A stretch of DNA of 64,000 bases, from positions 62,001 to 126,000 of the forward strand of contig BNZI01000002.1 of the NCBI GenBank assembly GCA_026000945.1, read 5' to 3'. The DNA is from Clostridia bacterium (GTDB lineage Bacteria; Bacillota; Clostridia; Lachnospirales; Lachnospiraceae). A program made the position numbers and the translations under genes. Of this stretch, positions 17,766 through 27,100 are shown one piece after another. The notes beneath the pieces are model-generated. The model was given only the letters and a program-made list of their open reading frames with translations, was not told where the DNA came from and ran no database searches. Position 1 is the first letter of the stretch, and each line of letters begins with the position of its first letter.

Positions 17766-18725
17766 CTATGGTGTATGTGGTACAAAAGATATAGATATAG
17801 AAATAGATAAAATAAATAAAATAAGATAAATAAGTAAGTTAACGAATTGAATTTTTACGTTAATTTTGCTTTCCTGATTTAAAATCATGAAAAATCGTTG
17901 ACTTAAAAAGGATCTGCTATATGTAGAAAAGGCTAAAACAAATCTATTGTAAGAGTAATTTGTTTCTGATTCATTCAAAATACAAGAGAGATAAGAATAT
18001 TGTTCACTTGGTGTTAATCCGTCCACATATTTGCTATCATTGCGAATTTCTAATAATCTAAAAAATTGCTTTTTCAATAGATACATCAGGGGAAACCACC
18101 AATAAATTAATGATAAAAGTTCAAAAAAAGCTTTCCAAAGAAAATCAAAACTTTTTACATGTAATAATTCATGAGAGATAATGTGACGCAGTTGCACTTC
18201 GGAATATTCTTTTAAAGGCAAAGCAATAAATATTTTTTTTAGTCCTACGACAAAGGGATGCTTGATTTGATCCGAAACAATGATGGTAAAATTGCTTTTT
18301 AATGGTATCTCCTTTAAAACTTTTTTCAAGGTGTCAACAAACTGAAAAGAGGGAGCAGCTTTAGATAGTGCCCACAACAAGCAAATAAATTGTTTGTAAT
18401 CAATGTATAATTTTACAATTTTGACCGTTGCTACAAAAATCCAAACAAAGATCAACAGATGATAAACTTTTATACTGCTATAAATTACCCAATCAAACCA
18501 ATCAAATAGGGAGGATATCAAAAAAGGACATGTAATTTTTAAAGTAATGGGAAGATTAAATGGAACGAGTAAACGAAAGCCTAAAATTACACAGGCTAAA
18601 AAGAGGGTATTGATGCCTACAGAACAAAAAAAATTGTGGATGTTCATGGTAATAAAAAGGATTAAAACGAAAATACTAGAAATTTTTAAAAGTTCGAGAA
18701 AGCCACCAACTGTAAAAATATTCAT
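17766..18725 (-). CDS. BlaR1/MecR1-like M56 family membrane metalloprotease, no sensor domain
   Basis: The 319-residue protein has hydrophobic segments near 13-30, 38-55, 85-105 and 295-315, and a cytoplasmic zinc-protease site HELLH (185-189). It follows the M56 fold of BlaR1, which cleaves the BlaI repressor on induction. The extracellular penicillin-binding sensor domain of BlaR1 is absent: the protein ends right after the last membrane helix (SFVPHTP). The signal it senses must therefore differ or come from a partner. GGAGG precedes the ATG by five bases. The repressor gene lies 234 bp upstream in the same orientation, with an R1 repeat between them. Confidence 0.8.
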   Translation of the reverse strand: MNIFTVGGFLELLKISSIFVLILFITMNIHNFFCSVGINTLFLACVILGFRLLVPFNLPITLKITCPFLISSLFDWFDWVIYSSIKVYHLLIFVWIFVATVKIVKLYIDYKQFICLLWALSKAAPSFQFVDTLKKVLKEIPLKSNFTIIVSDQIKHPFVVGLKKIFIALPLKEYSEVQLRHIISHELLHVKSFDFLWKAFFELLSLIYWWFPLMYLLKKQFFRLLEIRNDSKYVDGLTPSEQYSYLSCILNESETNYSYNRFVLAFSTYSRSFLSQRFFMILNQESKINVKIQFVNLLIYLILFILSISISISFVPHTP

Positions 18726-18849
18726 AGTTCCTCCTCTTTTATGTATAATTAAGACTCTTTTCTAAGTTGGTCAAGGTTAGTAACGAAAAATTTTTAGTTG
18801 ATAATGTACGTTTTTTCTTTGGTCTTTTCGGTGTGAAATATAAATTTGT

Positions 18850-18956
18850 GGTATAGTCAACATAAAACGTTTATTATACCGTTTATGCACACGATTACGT
18901 AAAGAATTTACTCACATACGTTCGCCGCAACCATGATTCACTTCGCAATCATGGAC
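18850..18956 (+). repeat. R1 structured repeat, copy B (divergent)
   Basis: The first arm (GGTATA/TATACC) and the last hairpin (CATGATT-cacttcgc-AATCATG) match the other copies. The middle hairpin is changed in sequence but not in shape: CGATTACGTA pairs with TACGTTCG, and GTAAA with TTTAC, in place of CAATTTGA/TCAAATTG and GTGC/GCAC. It begins four bases after the blaI-like stop codon, seen from that gene. Confidence 0.7.
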
Positions 18957-18959
18957 TTG

Positions 18960-19355
18960 TTAATTATCCTTTAATAACTTTTCACGAGCCTTAAGTAATT
19001 TTTTTAATTCCTTTATTTGATCTGCTTGATTTTCTTCTTCATCTAATAAATAAGAAACAATATTTGCTAAGGATTTCTTCTTACCACTAGAGCGATAGTA
19101 CTCTTCTAATTGAATTGAGGCATATTCATCTGGCGTGATTTTCGGCGCATAGCTACGTGTCAAAACGGTATTGCTATAAACAATATCCTTTACTTCGATA
19201 TATTCTTTTTTCAGTAATTTTTTCAGAGCAGCTTGTACAGTATTTATGTTCAATCCATTGTTCTTACAAATTTCTGTTCCGGTCATGGAAGACTTAGAAT
19301 CCCATAAAGCATTCATCACCTCTTTTTCTTTAGCACTTAAAATATATAAATTCAC
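18960..19355 (-). CDS. BlaI/MecI-family transcriptional repressor
   Basis: The 131 residues form a winged helix-turn-helix: LSAKEKEVMNALWDSKSSMT, TGTEICKNNGLNINTVQAALKKLLKKEYI, then a C-terminal dimerisation helix region (EYASIQLEEYYRSSGKKKS). The gene starts with GTG (19355), eight bases behind GGAGG. BlaI proteins repress by binding paired TACTAC-like half-sites and are cut by BlaR1; a BlaR1-like protease is the next gene. The promoter region contains a long inverted repeat that overlaps the -10 box, so autoregulation is likely. It may also control the divergent locus starting at 19622. Confidence 0.82.
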   Translation of the reverse strand: MNLYILSAKEKEVMNALWDSKSSMTGTEICKNNGLNINTVQAALKKLLKKEYIEVKDIVYSNTVLTRSYAPKITPDEYASIQLEEYYRSSGKKKSLANIVSYLLDEEENQADQIKELKKLLKAREKLLKDN

Positions 19356-19396
19356 TGTATCAGCCTCCTCAAAAATATAGAAAGATGTGTAAATAA

Positions 19397-19470
19397 ATTA
19401 TACTACAGTTATTCAAGTGAAGCTAGTGAAAGTAGTGAAAAAAATTCACCTGCTACTTTTGTGAATAACT
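19397..19470. promoter_or_regulatory. Inverted-repeat operator between blaI-like gene and the AfsA-like locus
   Basis: AGTTATTCA (19407-19415) and TGAATAACT (19462-19470) are perfect outer arms. AGTAGTGAA (19431-19439) and TTCACCTGCTACT (19445-19457) are inner arms. The minus-strand -10 box TATAAT of the repressor gene lies at 19397-19402, beside a TACTAC half-site. A weak forward -35 (TTGACT, 19523) lies between this repeat and the hydrolase gene at 19622. Confidence 0.5.
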
Positions 19471-19621
19471 TGTCGAGTAAAAATTATCAAAAAAAGTATT
19501 GAATTAATTATAAAATTAATAGTTGACTTCTTACTTTTTTTATGATCTAATAAGATTAATATAACATTTTTTTTATGGAATTAATATAAAAAATATATAT
19601 TCCATAAATATAGGAGGATAA

Positions 19622-20923
19622 ATGAAGATTAAGAAGATAGTTGTTGGAGTACTGTTTTTTTGTATATTAGGAATGGTAATTTTTCCGCAAATGAGAGTAC
19701 GAGCAGCAGAAACCAAAAATATTGTTTTAGTACATGGCGGTTGGCATGGTGAATGGAGTTGGTATCATTTGGTTGATGAATTGGAGGAACGAGGATATAT
19801 CGTGAGCTTAGTTGAACTCCCTGCGCATGGCAAGGACAAAACGCTTGCTTGGAACGCATCAGCTGATAGCTACGTAAATAAGATCACTTCTACTTTACGA
19901 AATATTAACGAAAAATCTATCTTAGTAGTACATGGATCTTCAAGCGGTTTTGCTTCACGTGCAGCTGAATTAAATCCCGATAAAGTAGATAAGCTGTTGT
20001 TTATCAGCGGAGTACTAGTCAGGAATAATGAATGTGTAGCTAGTGCATTACTCCAAGATACCTATTCTGAGGCTATGTCAAATGCAAAACTTCATTTACT
20101 CAAAGGTTCGATGAGTATATCACCAGAGATTGTCTATAATTTGGCCCGTCGAAGCGATAAAATGATTGGAGAACGTTTGATAGAGGATGAGCCTGCAAGA
20201 GCATTATTTTCTGGAATCAAATTAGGAAACAATTTTAATCAAACTCCTAAATATTATATCCAGACCATACAAGATAAATCATTGTCTTTTCAGTATCAAC
20301 AAAAATTAGTAGAAAAAGTTCCCTGTAACAAAGTATACCAACTAAATTCAGGTCATGTTCCTTTTATTACAGAACCAAAAATGGTTGCTAATATTATTGA
20401 TGAAATTTCAGTAAAACATGAACGGGGATTATCGCCTAAAATTGGAAAAGAAACGCAAGAGACACCAAAAACTTATGATGAGCCAGAAATTGAAAAGCGT
20501 ATTCATGAAAGCTTAGATAGCAGGGAAGAAGTTTCTTTAAAAGAGTATGTGCAATTTTATGATTTGCTCGCAGAAGAAATGCACTTGGAAGAAGTGGAAG
20601 ATGTGCCAATCTATGGTACTGGTACAGAAAATAAAGATATTCCTATTTATACTACTTCTGCACAAGAAGTGGAAGATATTCCTACAACAAATACCATAGA
20701 AGAAAGAATTGATATACCTATTTATGGCACTGGTACAGAAATGATCGATATTCCTATTCACACTGCCTCTACACCAGAAGTGAAAGAGATTCCTACAACG
20801 AGTGCTCTAGAAGAAAGAGTGGATATACCTATCTATGGTACTGGTGCCCAAATGAATGATATTCCCATATATAGTACTGCCACAGGAGAAAACGATATCC
20901 CGATATATGGTATTCGTCCTTAA
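19622..20923 (+). CDS. Secreted alpha/beta hydrolase with DIPIY-repeat C-terminal tail
   Basis: The 433-residue protein opens with a signal peptide (to about VRAAET). An alpha/beta hydrolase domain (30-265) follows, resembling the plant-type esterase/hydroxynitrile lyase group: LVHGGWHGEWSWYHLVDELE, the nucleophile motif GSSSG with Ser 107, and the catalytic His 245 in SGHVPFITEP. After a charged linker, the last 105 residues repeat a 12-13-residue unit of the form DIPIYGTGTE nine times, in a higher-order three-unit period of about 37 residues. AGGAGG stands five bases before the ATG. It heads six co-directional genes, is divergent from the BlaI-like regulator, and the substrate is unknown. 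The tail may bind the wall or a ligand. Confidence 0.8.
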   Translation: MKIKKIVVGVLFFCILGMVIFPQMRVRAAETKNIVLVHGGWHGEWSWYHLVDELEERGYIVSLVELPAHGKDKTLAWNASADSYVNKITSTLRNINEKSILVVHGSSSGFASRAAELNPDKVDKLLFISGVLVRNNECVASALLQDTYSEAMSNAKLHLLKGSMSISPEIVYNLARRSDKMIGERLIEDEPARALFSGIKLGNNFNQTPKYYIQTIQDKSLSFQYQQKLVEKVPCNKVYQLNSGHVPFITEPKMVANIIDEISVKHERGLSPKIGKETQETPKTYDEPEIEKRIHESLDSREEVSLKEYVQFYDLLAEEMHLEEVEDVPIYGTGTENKDIPIYTTSAQEVEDIPTTNTIEERIDIPIYGTGTEMIDIPIHTASTPEVKEIPTTSALEERVDIPIYGTGAQMNDIPIYSTATGENDIPIYGIRP

Positions 20924-20953
20924 CAAGATTGGAAAGAAAAGGAGAAAGTAAAA

Positions 20954-21754
20954 ATGTTGACCCTCAATAAAAGTGAAATTGAACAGCAAGTTTTGAATTT
21001 TATCTCAAAAAATGAAAAAGAAGAAGAAGATTCATCGGATGATTTACGAGAAATTGAACTTTTTTGCAAGTGTATGTTGGGATATGTTGACTTGGAATCC
21101 ATTGAAAAATATGAATGTAGTCTTTTGAATAAACTTTATCAAAAGTATCAAGTGAACAATCTAGCAGAGCTAATTCATCAAATCAAGTGGAATTATAAAC
21201 AAGATTTTAAAACGCTTATCCGTATCATTGACCATTTTCCTATACCAAAAGAGGTAGAAGAACAATTACGTTATACAGATGATCGTATTGATCAAGCATT
21301 TGTTCATAAAAAATCCCATAGCAACGTTTTACTTTCTCATCCCATACGTGTTGGACATACTTTATTTTATAGAAATTTTGATCAATCAGATGAATTTATT
21401 ATTGATCATTCCTCCGATCATTTAGAAGGGATCGTCCTTTTTGAAGTAATTAGACAAGCAGGATTAGCTTCCACTCACCATTGCGGAATAGCTATGGATG
21501 GAGTCAGTGTCATTTTAGAATCGGATATACAATACCAAAACTATATAGAGTTAAATGTTCCTTATTATACGCAATGCATACCAGCAATTCGAAGCAATGG
21601 TGGCATAGGATTTTCTGTTTTTCGCGTAATACAAAATGATATGGTTTGTGCGAAAGGTTTCTTTAGAGCGCTTGTGTATAAGGACAGAGTTGCTTATGAA
21701 AAACAAAGATTAAAGTTAGCGGAGTCTGATTTCAAAAAAACAATGCAAAATTAG
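20954..21754 (+). CDS. AfsA-like hotdog domain protein
   Basis: The 266-residue protein has an N-terminal part of about 115 residues without recognised family. The hotdog domain after it matches the AfsA (A-factor/gamma-butyrolactone synthase) repeat: VLLSHPIRVGHTLFYRNF, DHSSDHLEGIVLFEVIRQAGL (AfsA-type DHxxGMVLLExxRQA) and LNVPYYTQ. AfsA joins a beta-ketoacyl-ACP to dihydroxyacetone phosphate in Streptomyces signalling. Here only one hotdog repeat is visible instead of two, so a dimer is expected. AAGGAG precedes the ATG. The neighbours are two SDRs, an IspH-like domain and an activase, which suggests synthesis of a lipid-like or signalling molecule; the reaction is inferred. Confidence 0.72.
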   Translation: MLTLNKSEIEQQVLNFISKNEKEEEDSSDDLREIELFCKCMLGYVDLESIEKYECSLLNKLYQKYQVNNLAELIHQIKWNYKQDFKTLIRIIDHFPIPKEVEEQLRYTDDRIDQAFVHKKSHSNVLLSHPIRVGHTLFYRNFDQSDEFIIDHSSDHLEGIVLFEVIRQAGLASTHHCGIAMDGVSVILESDIQYQNYIELNVPYYTQCIPAIRSNGGIGFSVFRVIQNDMVCAKGFFRALVYKDRVAYEKQRLKLAESDFKKTMQN

Positions 21755-21880
21755 AGAAGAAGATCCACTCTTTTTATGGCTTGATTTGTGAAAAATTTCA
21801 CGATCTTTAAGAATTGTCTTCAATGCATGCGGATTCTTAAACCTGTCGCATTTTGTTTGGATTACAAGGAGAATATAACG

Positions 21881-23785
21881 ATGAAACTTGGTATTACTGG
21901 TGCTACCGGAGGCTTGGGTAAGCGTTTTATTGAAGTACTCTTACAGAAGAACAGTCCTATAGAAATCAAAGTATTTGTTAGAACAACAAGCAATATCAGC
22001 AGTTTAAATCAGGAGAAAGTGGAATTTGTTTTCGGTTCTTTGCAAGATCAAAAAAGCCTAGAAACATTTGTTCAAGATTTGGATATTTGTTATCATTTTG
22101 CTTCATGTGTAAATTCTGATCATAAACAGGAATTGATGGAAACAAATGTTCAAGGAACACAAAATTTATGCGAAGCTCTTTTACAAAATCCCAAGTGCCA
22201 TTTTATCTATTGTTCATCTATCGTTGTGAAAAATCTTAAGCCATTGAATCGAGTATTTGCATCAAATTATACCTTAAGTAAGTATTACGCAGAAAAAGTA
22301 GTAAAAAAGTATTCATTAAAAATCAAAACCACTATCGTACATCCAGGTTACATCTATGGAAAATATGATCAAAATATGTTGCCAACAGTAATCAAACTCT
22401 TACATGCTAAGGTAAATTTTTTATTGAAAGGGGGGCAAAAGCTTGCTCCTTTGGTTTATATCGATGATTTATGTGAACTTTTTTGGCTATGTGCAATCAA
22501 TGAAAAATCAATTCATCAAGAATATATCGGTATCCCGAAAAACGAATTTGGCATACATCACTTTATTCAGGAAGTGGGCAAAGAAATGCATCTTGCCTAT
22601 CCAAAGAAAGTATACCCTAAATTACCTTTTATGCTTGCTGCCAAATTTCTTGAAATCAGATTTAAATTATTTGGTGGAAGTCAAGCAAAATTAACGATGC
22701 GTGTAGTGAATGGATTATCTGCAAAAGCCAAATACACAGATAATGGACAGAACAATTTAGATTGGCATCCGAAAACTGTTTTAGGAAAACGTGTAAAAGA
22801 GGCAGTTGAATCTTATCTTTATTCTAATCTTGTGATGAAAAATTCAGGTAACGAAATTATTTCATTAAGAAATGATGGTAGATGTAAATGGTTGGAGAAT
22901 AAAGTACTAAAAAAATTATTACCTGACATCTTAGAAAATAATCGTGATCAACAAAAAAAGAAAATTTATGTCATAGAAGATTGGATTAGTAATGACGGAG
23001 GAAAAGTAGGCGTAGATTTGGATTGGCTGCATAAATTAGGTGTTCCCATTGCGAAAAAAATAGAGGATTTGCCAAGTCCTACTGAATGTGTTGTCGTGAA
23101 TACGGGTTACGATTCAATATTCAACGAAGAGAGAGTACTACGCAAAAGAGGCTTTGAATTGATCGATGCTCCTTGCCCGTTTGTAAGAAAAGTACGCGAT
23201 CATCTTCTTCAGATAGACAAAAGTAAATATCAGATTGTACTGCTATGTGAACCCAAGCATATTATTATCAAAAATTATTCCTCGCTATTTCCAGATGACA
23301 TGATTTTGGTTCAAATGGGTAATTATCAGGAAAAAATTTTGGAACAGCAAAATGGAAAACCTTTATTTTTACTCCCTTATGTTACGTTTTTGCCTAAACA
23401 TGTTTTTTCTATTTATGATTTTATTTGTGCAGAGTTTCCTACACGAGAAAATATTTATGTAGAAACTAAGTGCATGTGGGTATCTAGTAGATTAAGTCCG
23501 ATAGAAGAAATTAATACAATGACTGATAGAGAGTTAAAAGATGTCAAGGATTCCTTATTAGTCACCACAGCTGGATCCACCAATAAATCTGTCATATCCC
23601 TAACAGAAACACTGGAAATGAAAGGATTACATGTGATCACCATAGGTAGTTTAGATAGCTTTAAAGAGTATTTAGAAACACGTAGCAAAAATAGAATTTT
23701 ACTAGTAAAAAGTCCTATCCCCAATAATGCAGAGAAACCAATATTAGAGTATATGCTAAAAATGAAATTAGGAGTGGGAGTATGA
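21881..23785 (+). CDS. Extended SDR fused to a degenerate IspH-like domain
   Basis: ATG 21881 is chosen because AAGGAG stands nine bases upstream and the Rossmann start MKLGITGATGGLGKRF follows at once; the in-frame GTG at 21788 has no such site. Residues 1-330 are an NAD(P)-dependent epimerase-type SDR with YTLSK (YxxxK). Residues 365-634 follow the IspH fold: IDAPCPFVRKVRDHL with Cys 432, His 460 in EPKH, KCMWVSSRLSPIEEI with Cys 531, TTAGSTNKSVISLTETL and SPIPNNAEKPILEYM match the IspH blocks CPFVxK, ICxATxxRQ, GxxSSNTxxL and GASTP. The first IspH cysteine (GFCFGV) is missing. The fusion is unusual. It overlaps the next gene by four bases. Confidence 0.78.
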   Translation: MKLGITGATGGLGKRFIEVLLQKNSPIEIKVFVRTTSNISSLNQEKVEFVFGSLQDQKSLETFVQDLDICYHFASCVNSDHKQELMETNVQGTQNLCEALLQNPKCHFIYCSSIVVKNLKPLNRVFASNYTLSKYYAEKVVKKYSLKIKTTIVHPGYIYGKYDQNMLPTVIKLLHAKVNFLLKGGQKLAPLVYIDDLCELFWLCAINEKSIHQEYIGIPKNEFGIHHFIQEVGKEMHLAYPKKVYPKLPFMLAAKFLEIRFKLFGGSQAKLTMRVVNGLSAKAKYTDNGQNNLDWHPKTVLGKRVKEAVESYLYSNLVMKNSGNEIISLRNDGRCKWLENKVLKKLLPDILENNRDQQKKKIYVIEDWISNDGGKVGVDLDWLHKLGVPIAKKIEDLPSPTECVVVNTGYDSIFNEERVLRKRGFELIDAPCPFVRKVRDHLLQIDKSKYQIVLLCEPKHIIIKNYSSLFPDDMILVQMGNYQEKILEQQNGKPLFLLPYVTFLPKHVFSIYDFICAEFPTRENIYVETKCMWVSSRLSPIEEINTMTDRELKDVKDSLLVTTAGSTNKSVISLTETLEMKGLHVITIGSLDSFKEYLETRSKNRILLVKSPIPNNAEKPILEYMLKMKLGVGV

Positions 23786-24162
23786 TAAGAGTTTTGCTGG
23801 TATTGACGAATATTGTATGTTTCATTCTACATATTTTATTGGAAATTATTTTATGGAATGTCCGACCTGCATTTGGTGGTTTTTTATTAATTGAAAATGC
23901 TTTAATTAGTTTACTGTATCTGTTTTTTGCCTGGAGTGTATGGACGAATAAAAGAGAATTATCCTCTATGATACTTCATGTATTATTTTGGGTATGTTTT
24001 ACCATTTTTACGATCGTAATTAGACCGACTGAAACGGCATTAGAAGCAATTTATGCATGGATTAAATTCCCACAATGGATCGCTTTATTCTTTACGGGCA
24101 TTTTGATGAGCTTGTTAAGTATAATGAATATTTTTCAACAAGGAGAGGCTAGAGGAAAATGA
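23782..24162 (+). CDS. Small four-helix membrane protein of the AfsA-like locus
   Basis: The 126 residues are almost all hydrophobic, with about four membrane segments (near 4-22, 32-52, 62-80 and 95-115) and short Arg/Lys loops. It overlaps the genes on both sides by four bases (ATGA), so it is an integral part of the operon. No family was recognised. It might anchor the neighbouring enzymes or carry their hydrophobic product. Confidence 0.75.
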   Translation: MIRVLLVLTNIVCFILHILLEIILWNVRPAFGGFLLIENALISLLYLFFAWSVWTNKRELSSMILHVLFWVCFTIFTIVIRPTETALEAIYAWIKFPQWIALFFTGILMSLLSIMNIFQQGEARGK

Positions 24163-27100
24163 AGCATTATTTAGGAATTGATTGCGGTTCGGTAAGTGTT
24201 AAAATTGCAATCATCAATGAACAATATGAAATATTGTATGAACAATATAAAAGATCAAACGGAAGTCCTGTTCGTACTCTGCAAAAATTATTGACAGAAT
24301 ATGCGATAAGAAAACATCTTCACAAGATTGTTTCTTTTTCTGGTATATTTGTAACCGGAAGCGGCAGATTTTTGATTGAGAAGTTGTTAGGAGCTTTCCC
24401 TTGTAATGAAATATCTGCTCATGGAAAAGCCGCAGGATATTTTTATCCCAAAGCCCAATCCATTATAGAAATTGGAGGACAAGATTCAAAGCTCATTTTT
24501 TTGGAATCTGATGGGCAAATAAGCAGAATAGCAGATAGCCAAATGAACGATGTATGTGCTGCTGGTACAGGATCATTTCTTGATCAGCAGGCTTATAGGA
24601 TGGGGATAGATTCCATTGAATTATCTTCTCGTTCTTTAGATTCTAATAATCCAAGTAAAATATCAGGTAGATGTAGCGTTTTTGCAAAAACAGATATGAT
24701 CCATTTACAGCAAGATGCTGTACCAAAAGAAGACATCTCATATGGCTTGTGTATGGCTGTTGTGCGGACCTATATAGAAAATTTAGCAAAGGGAAGAAAA
24801 ATCAAAGCCCCCATTTTATTTCAAGGCGGAGTAGCCAATAATCAGGGAGTTATTCGAGCATTTAAAGAAATCTTGAAATTATCTGACGATCAGATTATTG
24901 TTCCGAATCATTTTGATACAATGGGAGCAATTGGAGCAGTGATTTATGGTCTTGAAAATCATTTAGAACGTGAAATTAGCACAGCCGGTTTGAGTGATTT
25001 ATTAAACGTAAAGCACGACAACACACAGAAACAATCCAGCCTTTCTCCTTTATCTACAGAACTCATCGAAACGCTAGAAGAAAACTTCGCACCTTGTACG
25101 CAAGAAGTTTACTTAGGGATTGATGTAGGCTCTGTCAGTGTGAAAATGGCCGTTTTAAATGATCAAGGGCATTTGTGCTTTAAATACTATACAAACAATG
25201 AATCTGATCCCTTAGCAGCATTGACGACTTGTTTTCATGAGTTTAAAGAACAATTTTCCCAATTTTCAAACAGTCCTAAAATTTTAGGAGTAGGGGTTAC
25301 TGGTTCTGGAAGAGATTATATTGGCAGATGTATAGGTGCAGATGTAGTAAAAAATGAAATTACGGCACAAGCAAAAGGCTGCCAATACTTAGCACCAAAT
25401 ACAGAAGTGATTATTGAAATTGGAGGACAAGATTCTAAATATATTCGGATGAATCATGGATATGTTGTAGACTTTGTGATGAATAAAACTTGTGCGGCGG
25501 GAACAGGTTCCTTTTTGACCGAGCAATCTGACCGATTGTCTGTCAGCATAGAAGACTTTTCTCAATTAGCTTTTGCCTCTGTATCACCTATTGATGTAGG
25601 AAGCCGTTGTACAGTATTTATGGAAACGGACTGTATTCATCATCAGCAAAATGGAGCATCAAAAGAAGATATCATTGCCGGACTAAGTTATTCTATTGCT
25701 CACAATTATTTAGATAAGGTAGCGTATAACAAACCATTTATCGGAAATATTTCTATCCAAGGTGGCATAGCAAGTAATCTTAGTGTGGTTTCGGCTCTTT
25801 CGATGGTATTAAACGAGAAAATTACGGTAGTTCCTCATCATGAAGTTTCAGGAGCTGTAGGAATCGCTTTATTAGCAAAAGAAGCCTCAAATGGACAAAG
25901 TCGTTTTTCTGGTTTTGATTTTGAAACAAAAATTGAAAAAAAACAACAAATCACCTGCAAAGATTGCTCCAATCATTGTATGCTACAACTAACAAAGTTT
26001 CGTGATGGCTCAAGAACAATTACCGGTTCTATTTGTGATAAATTTGAACAATCAGAAAGAGATATTACTGCTTGTATTCCTAATGTTTTTGCTCAAAGAA
26101 AAGAATTATTAGAACAGACTGCAGCAATCAGTACAAAGAAAAGAAAAAAAATCGGAATTCCAAAGTTTTTATTATTTTATGAACTATATCCGCTATGGAG
26201 GAATTTTTTTGAAGAGCTTGGATTTGAGGTGGTCGTTTCTGATACAATTTCAAAAGAGATTTATCAAAAAAGTTTAGGTAAAATTCCAGTAGATACCTGT
26301 TATCCCATTAGATGCACCTATAGTATTGTTGAAAATCTAATGGCAAAAGGTGTAGATTACGTTTATTTACCCTATATTTCTAATATGAGAGAAGATAATT
26401 ATCAAACACATCATTCTCATAATTGTCAATATGTTCAGCATATACCGGATTTAATTACTTCAGCTTTTAACAATATCCCCGTTTTAAAACATACCATGGC
26501 CTTTAAAGATAGCGATTCTATTGTTTTGCAGTCATTTATTGGTTTAGGTAATCAATTAAATAAAAGCAAAGAAGAAGTAATAAAAGCATATGAGACTGGA
26601 ATGCTCGCTTTAAAGGAATTTAAAGAAAGTTGTATCCATATTGGTTCTCAAGCTTTGGTTGAACTGGGTAAGTTTAAAAAAGCTTTTGTTCTCATTGGAC
26701 ATTCCTATGTATTACATGAAGAATTTTTTAACATGAATTTAGTTCAACGTTTAATGAAAATGGGAATGCCAACAATTTCTGCAGACATGCTTCCACTAAA
26801 AACGGCAATAAAAAAAGCTTCAACTGTTGATTTACATTGGAAAACCAATAATCATGCAGTAAATGCTATTGATTTTATTGATCAATACAATCAAACTCAT
26901 GATAATATGTTATTACCGATTTTTATTACACAATTTGGTTGTGCAGCGGATTCTATGCTGACTCCTTACTTAAAAGACTTATTGGGAGAAAATCCTTGGT
27001 TGGAAATTGAAGTGGATGAACACAATTCGATCACCGGAGTATTAACCCGTTGTGAAGCCTTTTGGGATAGTGTTCTTACCAAAAAAGATGTTTTAAATAC

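Noticed and set aside
19629-21102. Minus-strand frames opposite the hydrolase and AfsA-like genes
   Set aside because: Shadow frames of coding sequence, without start signals or family features.
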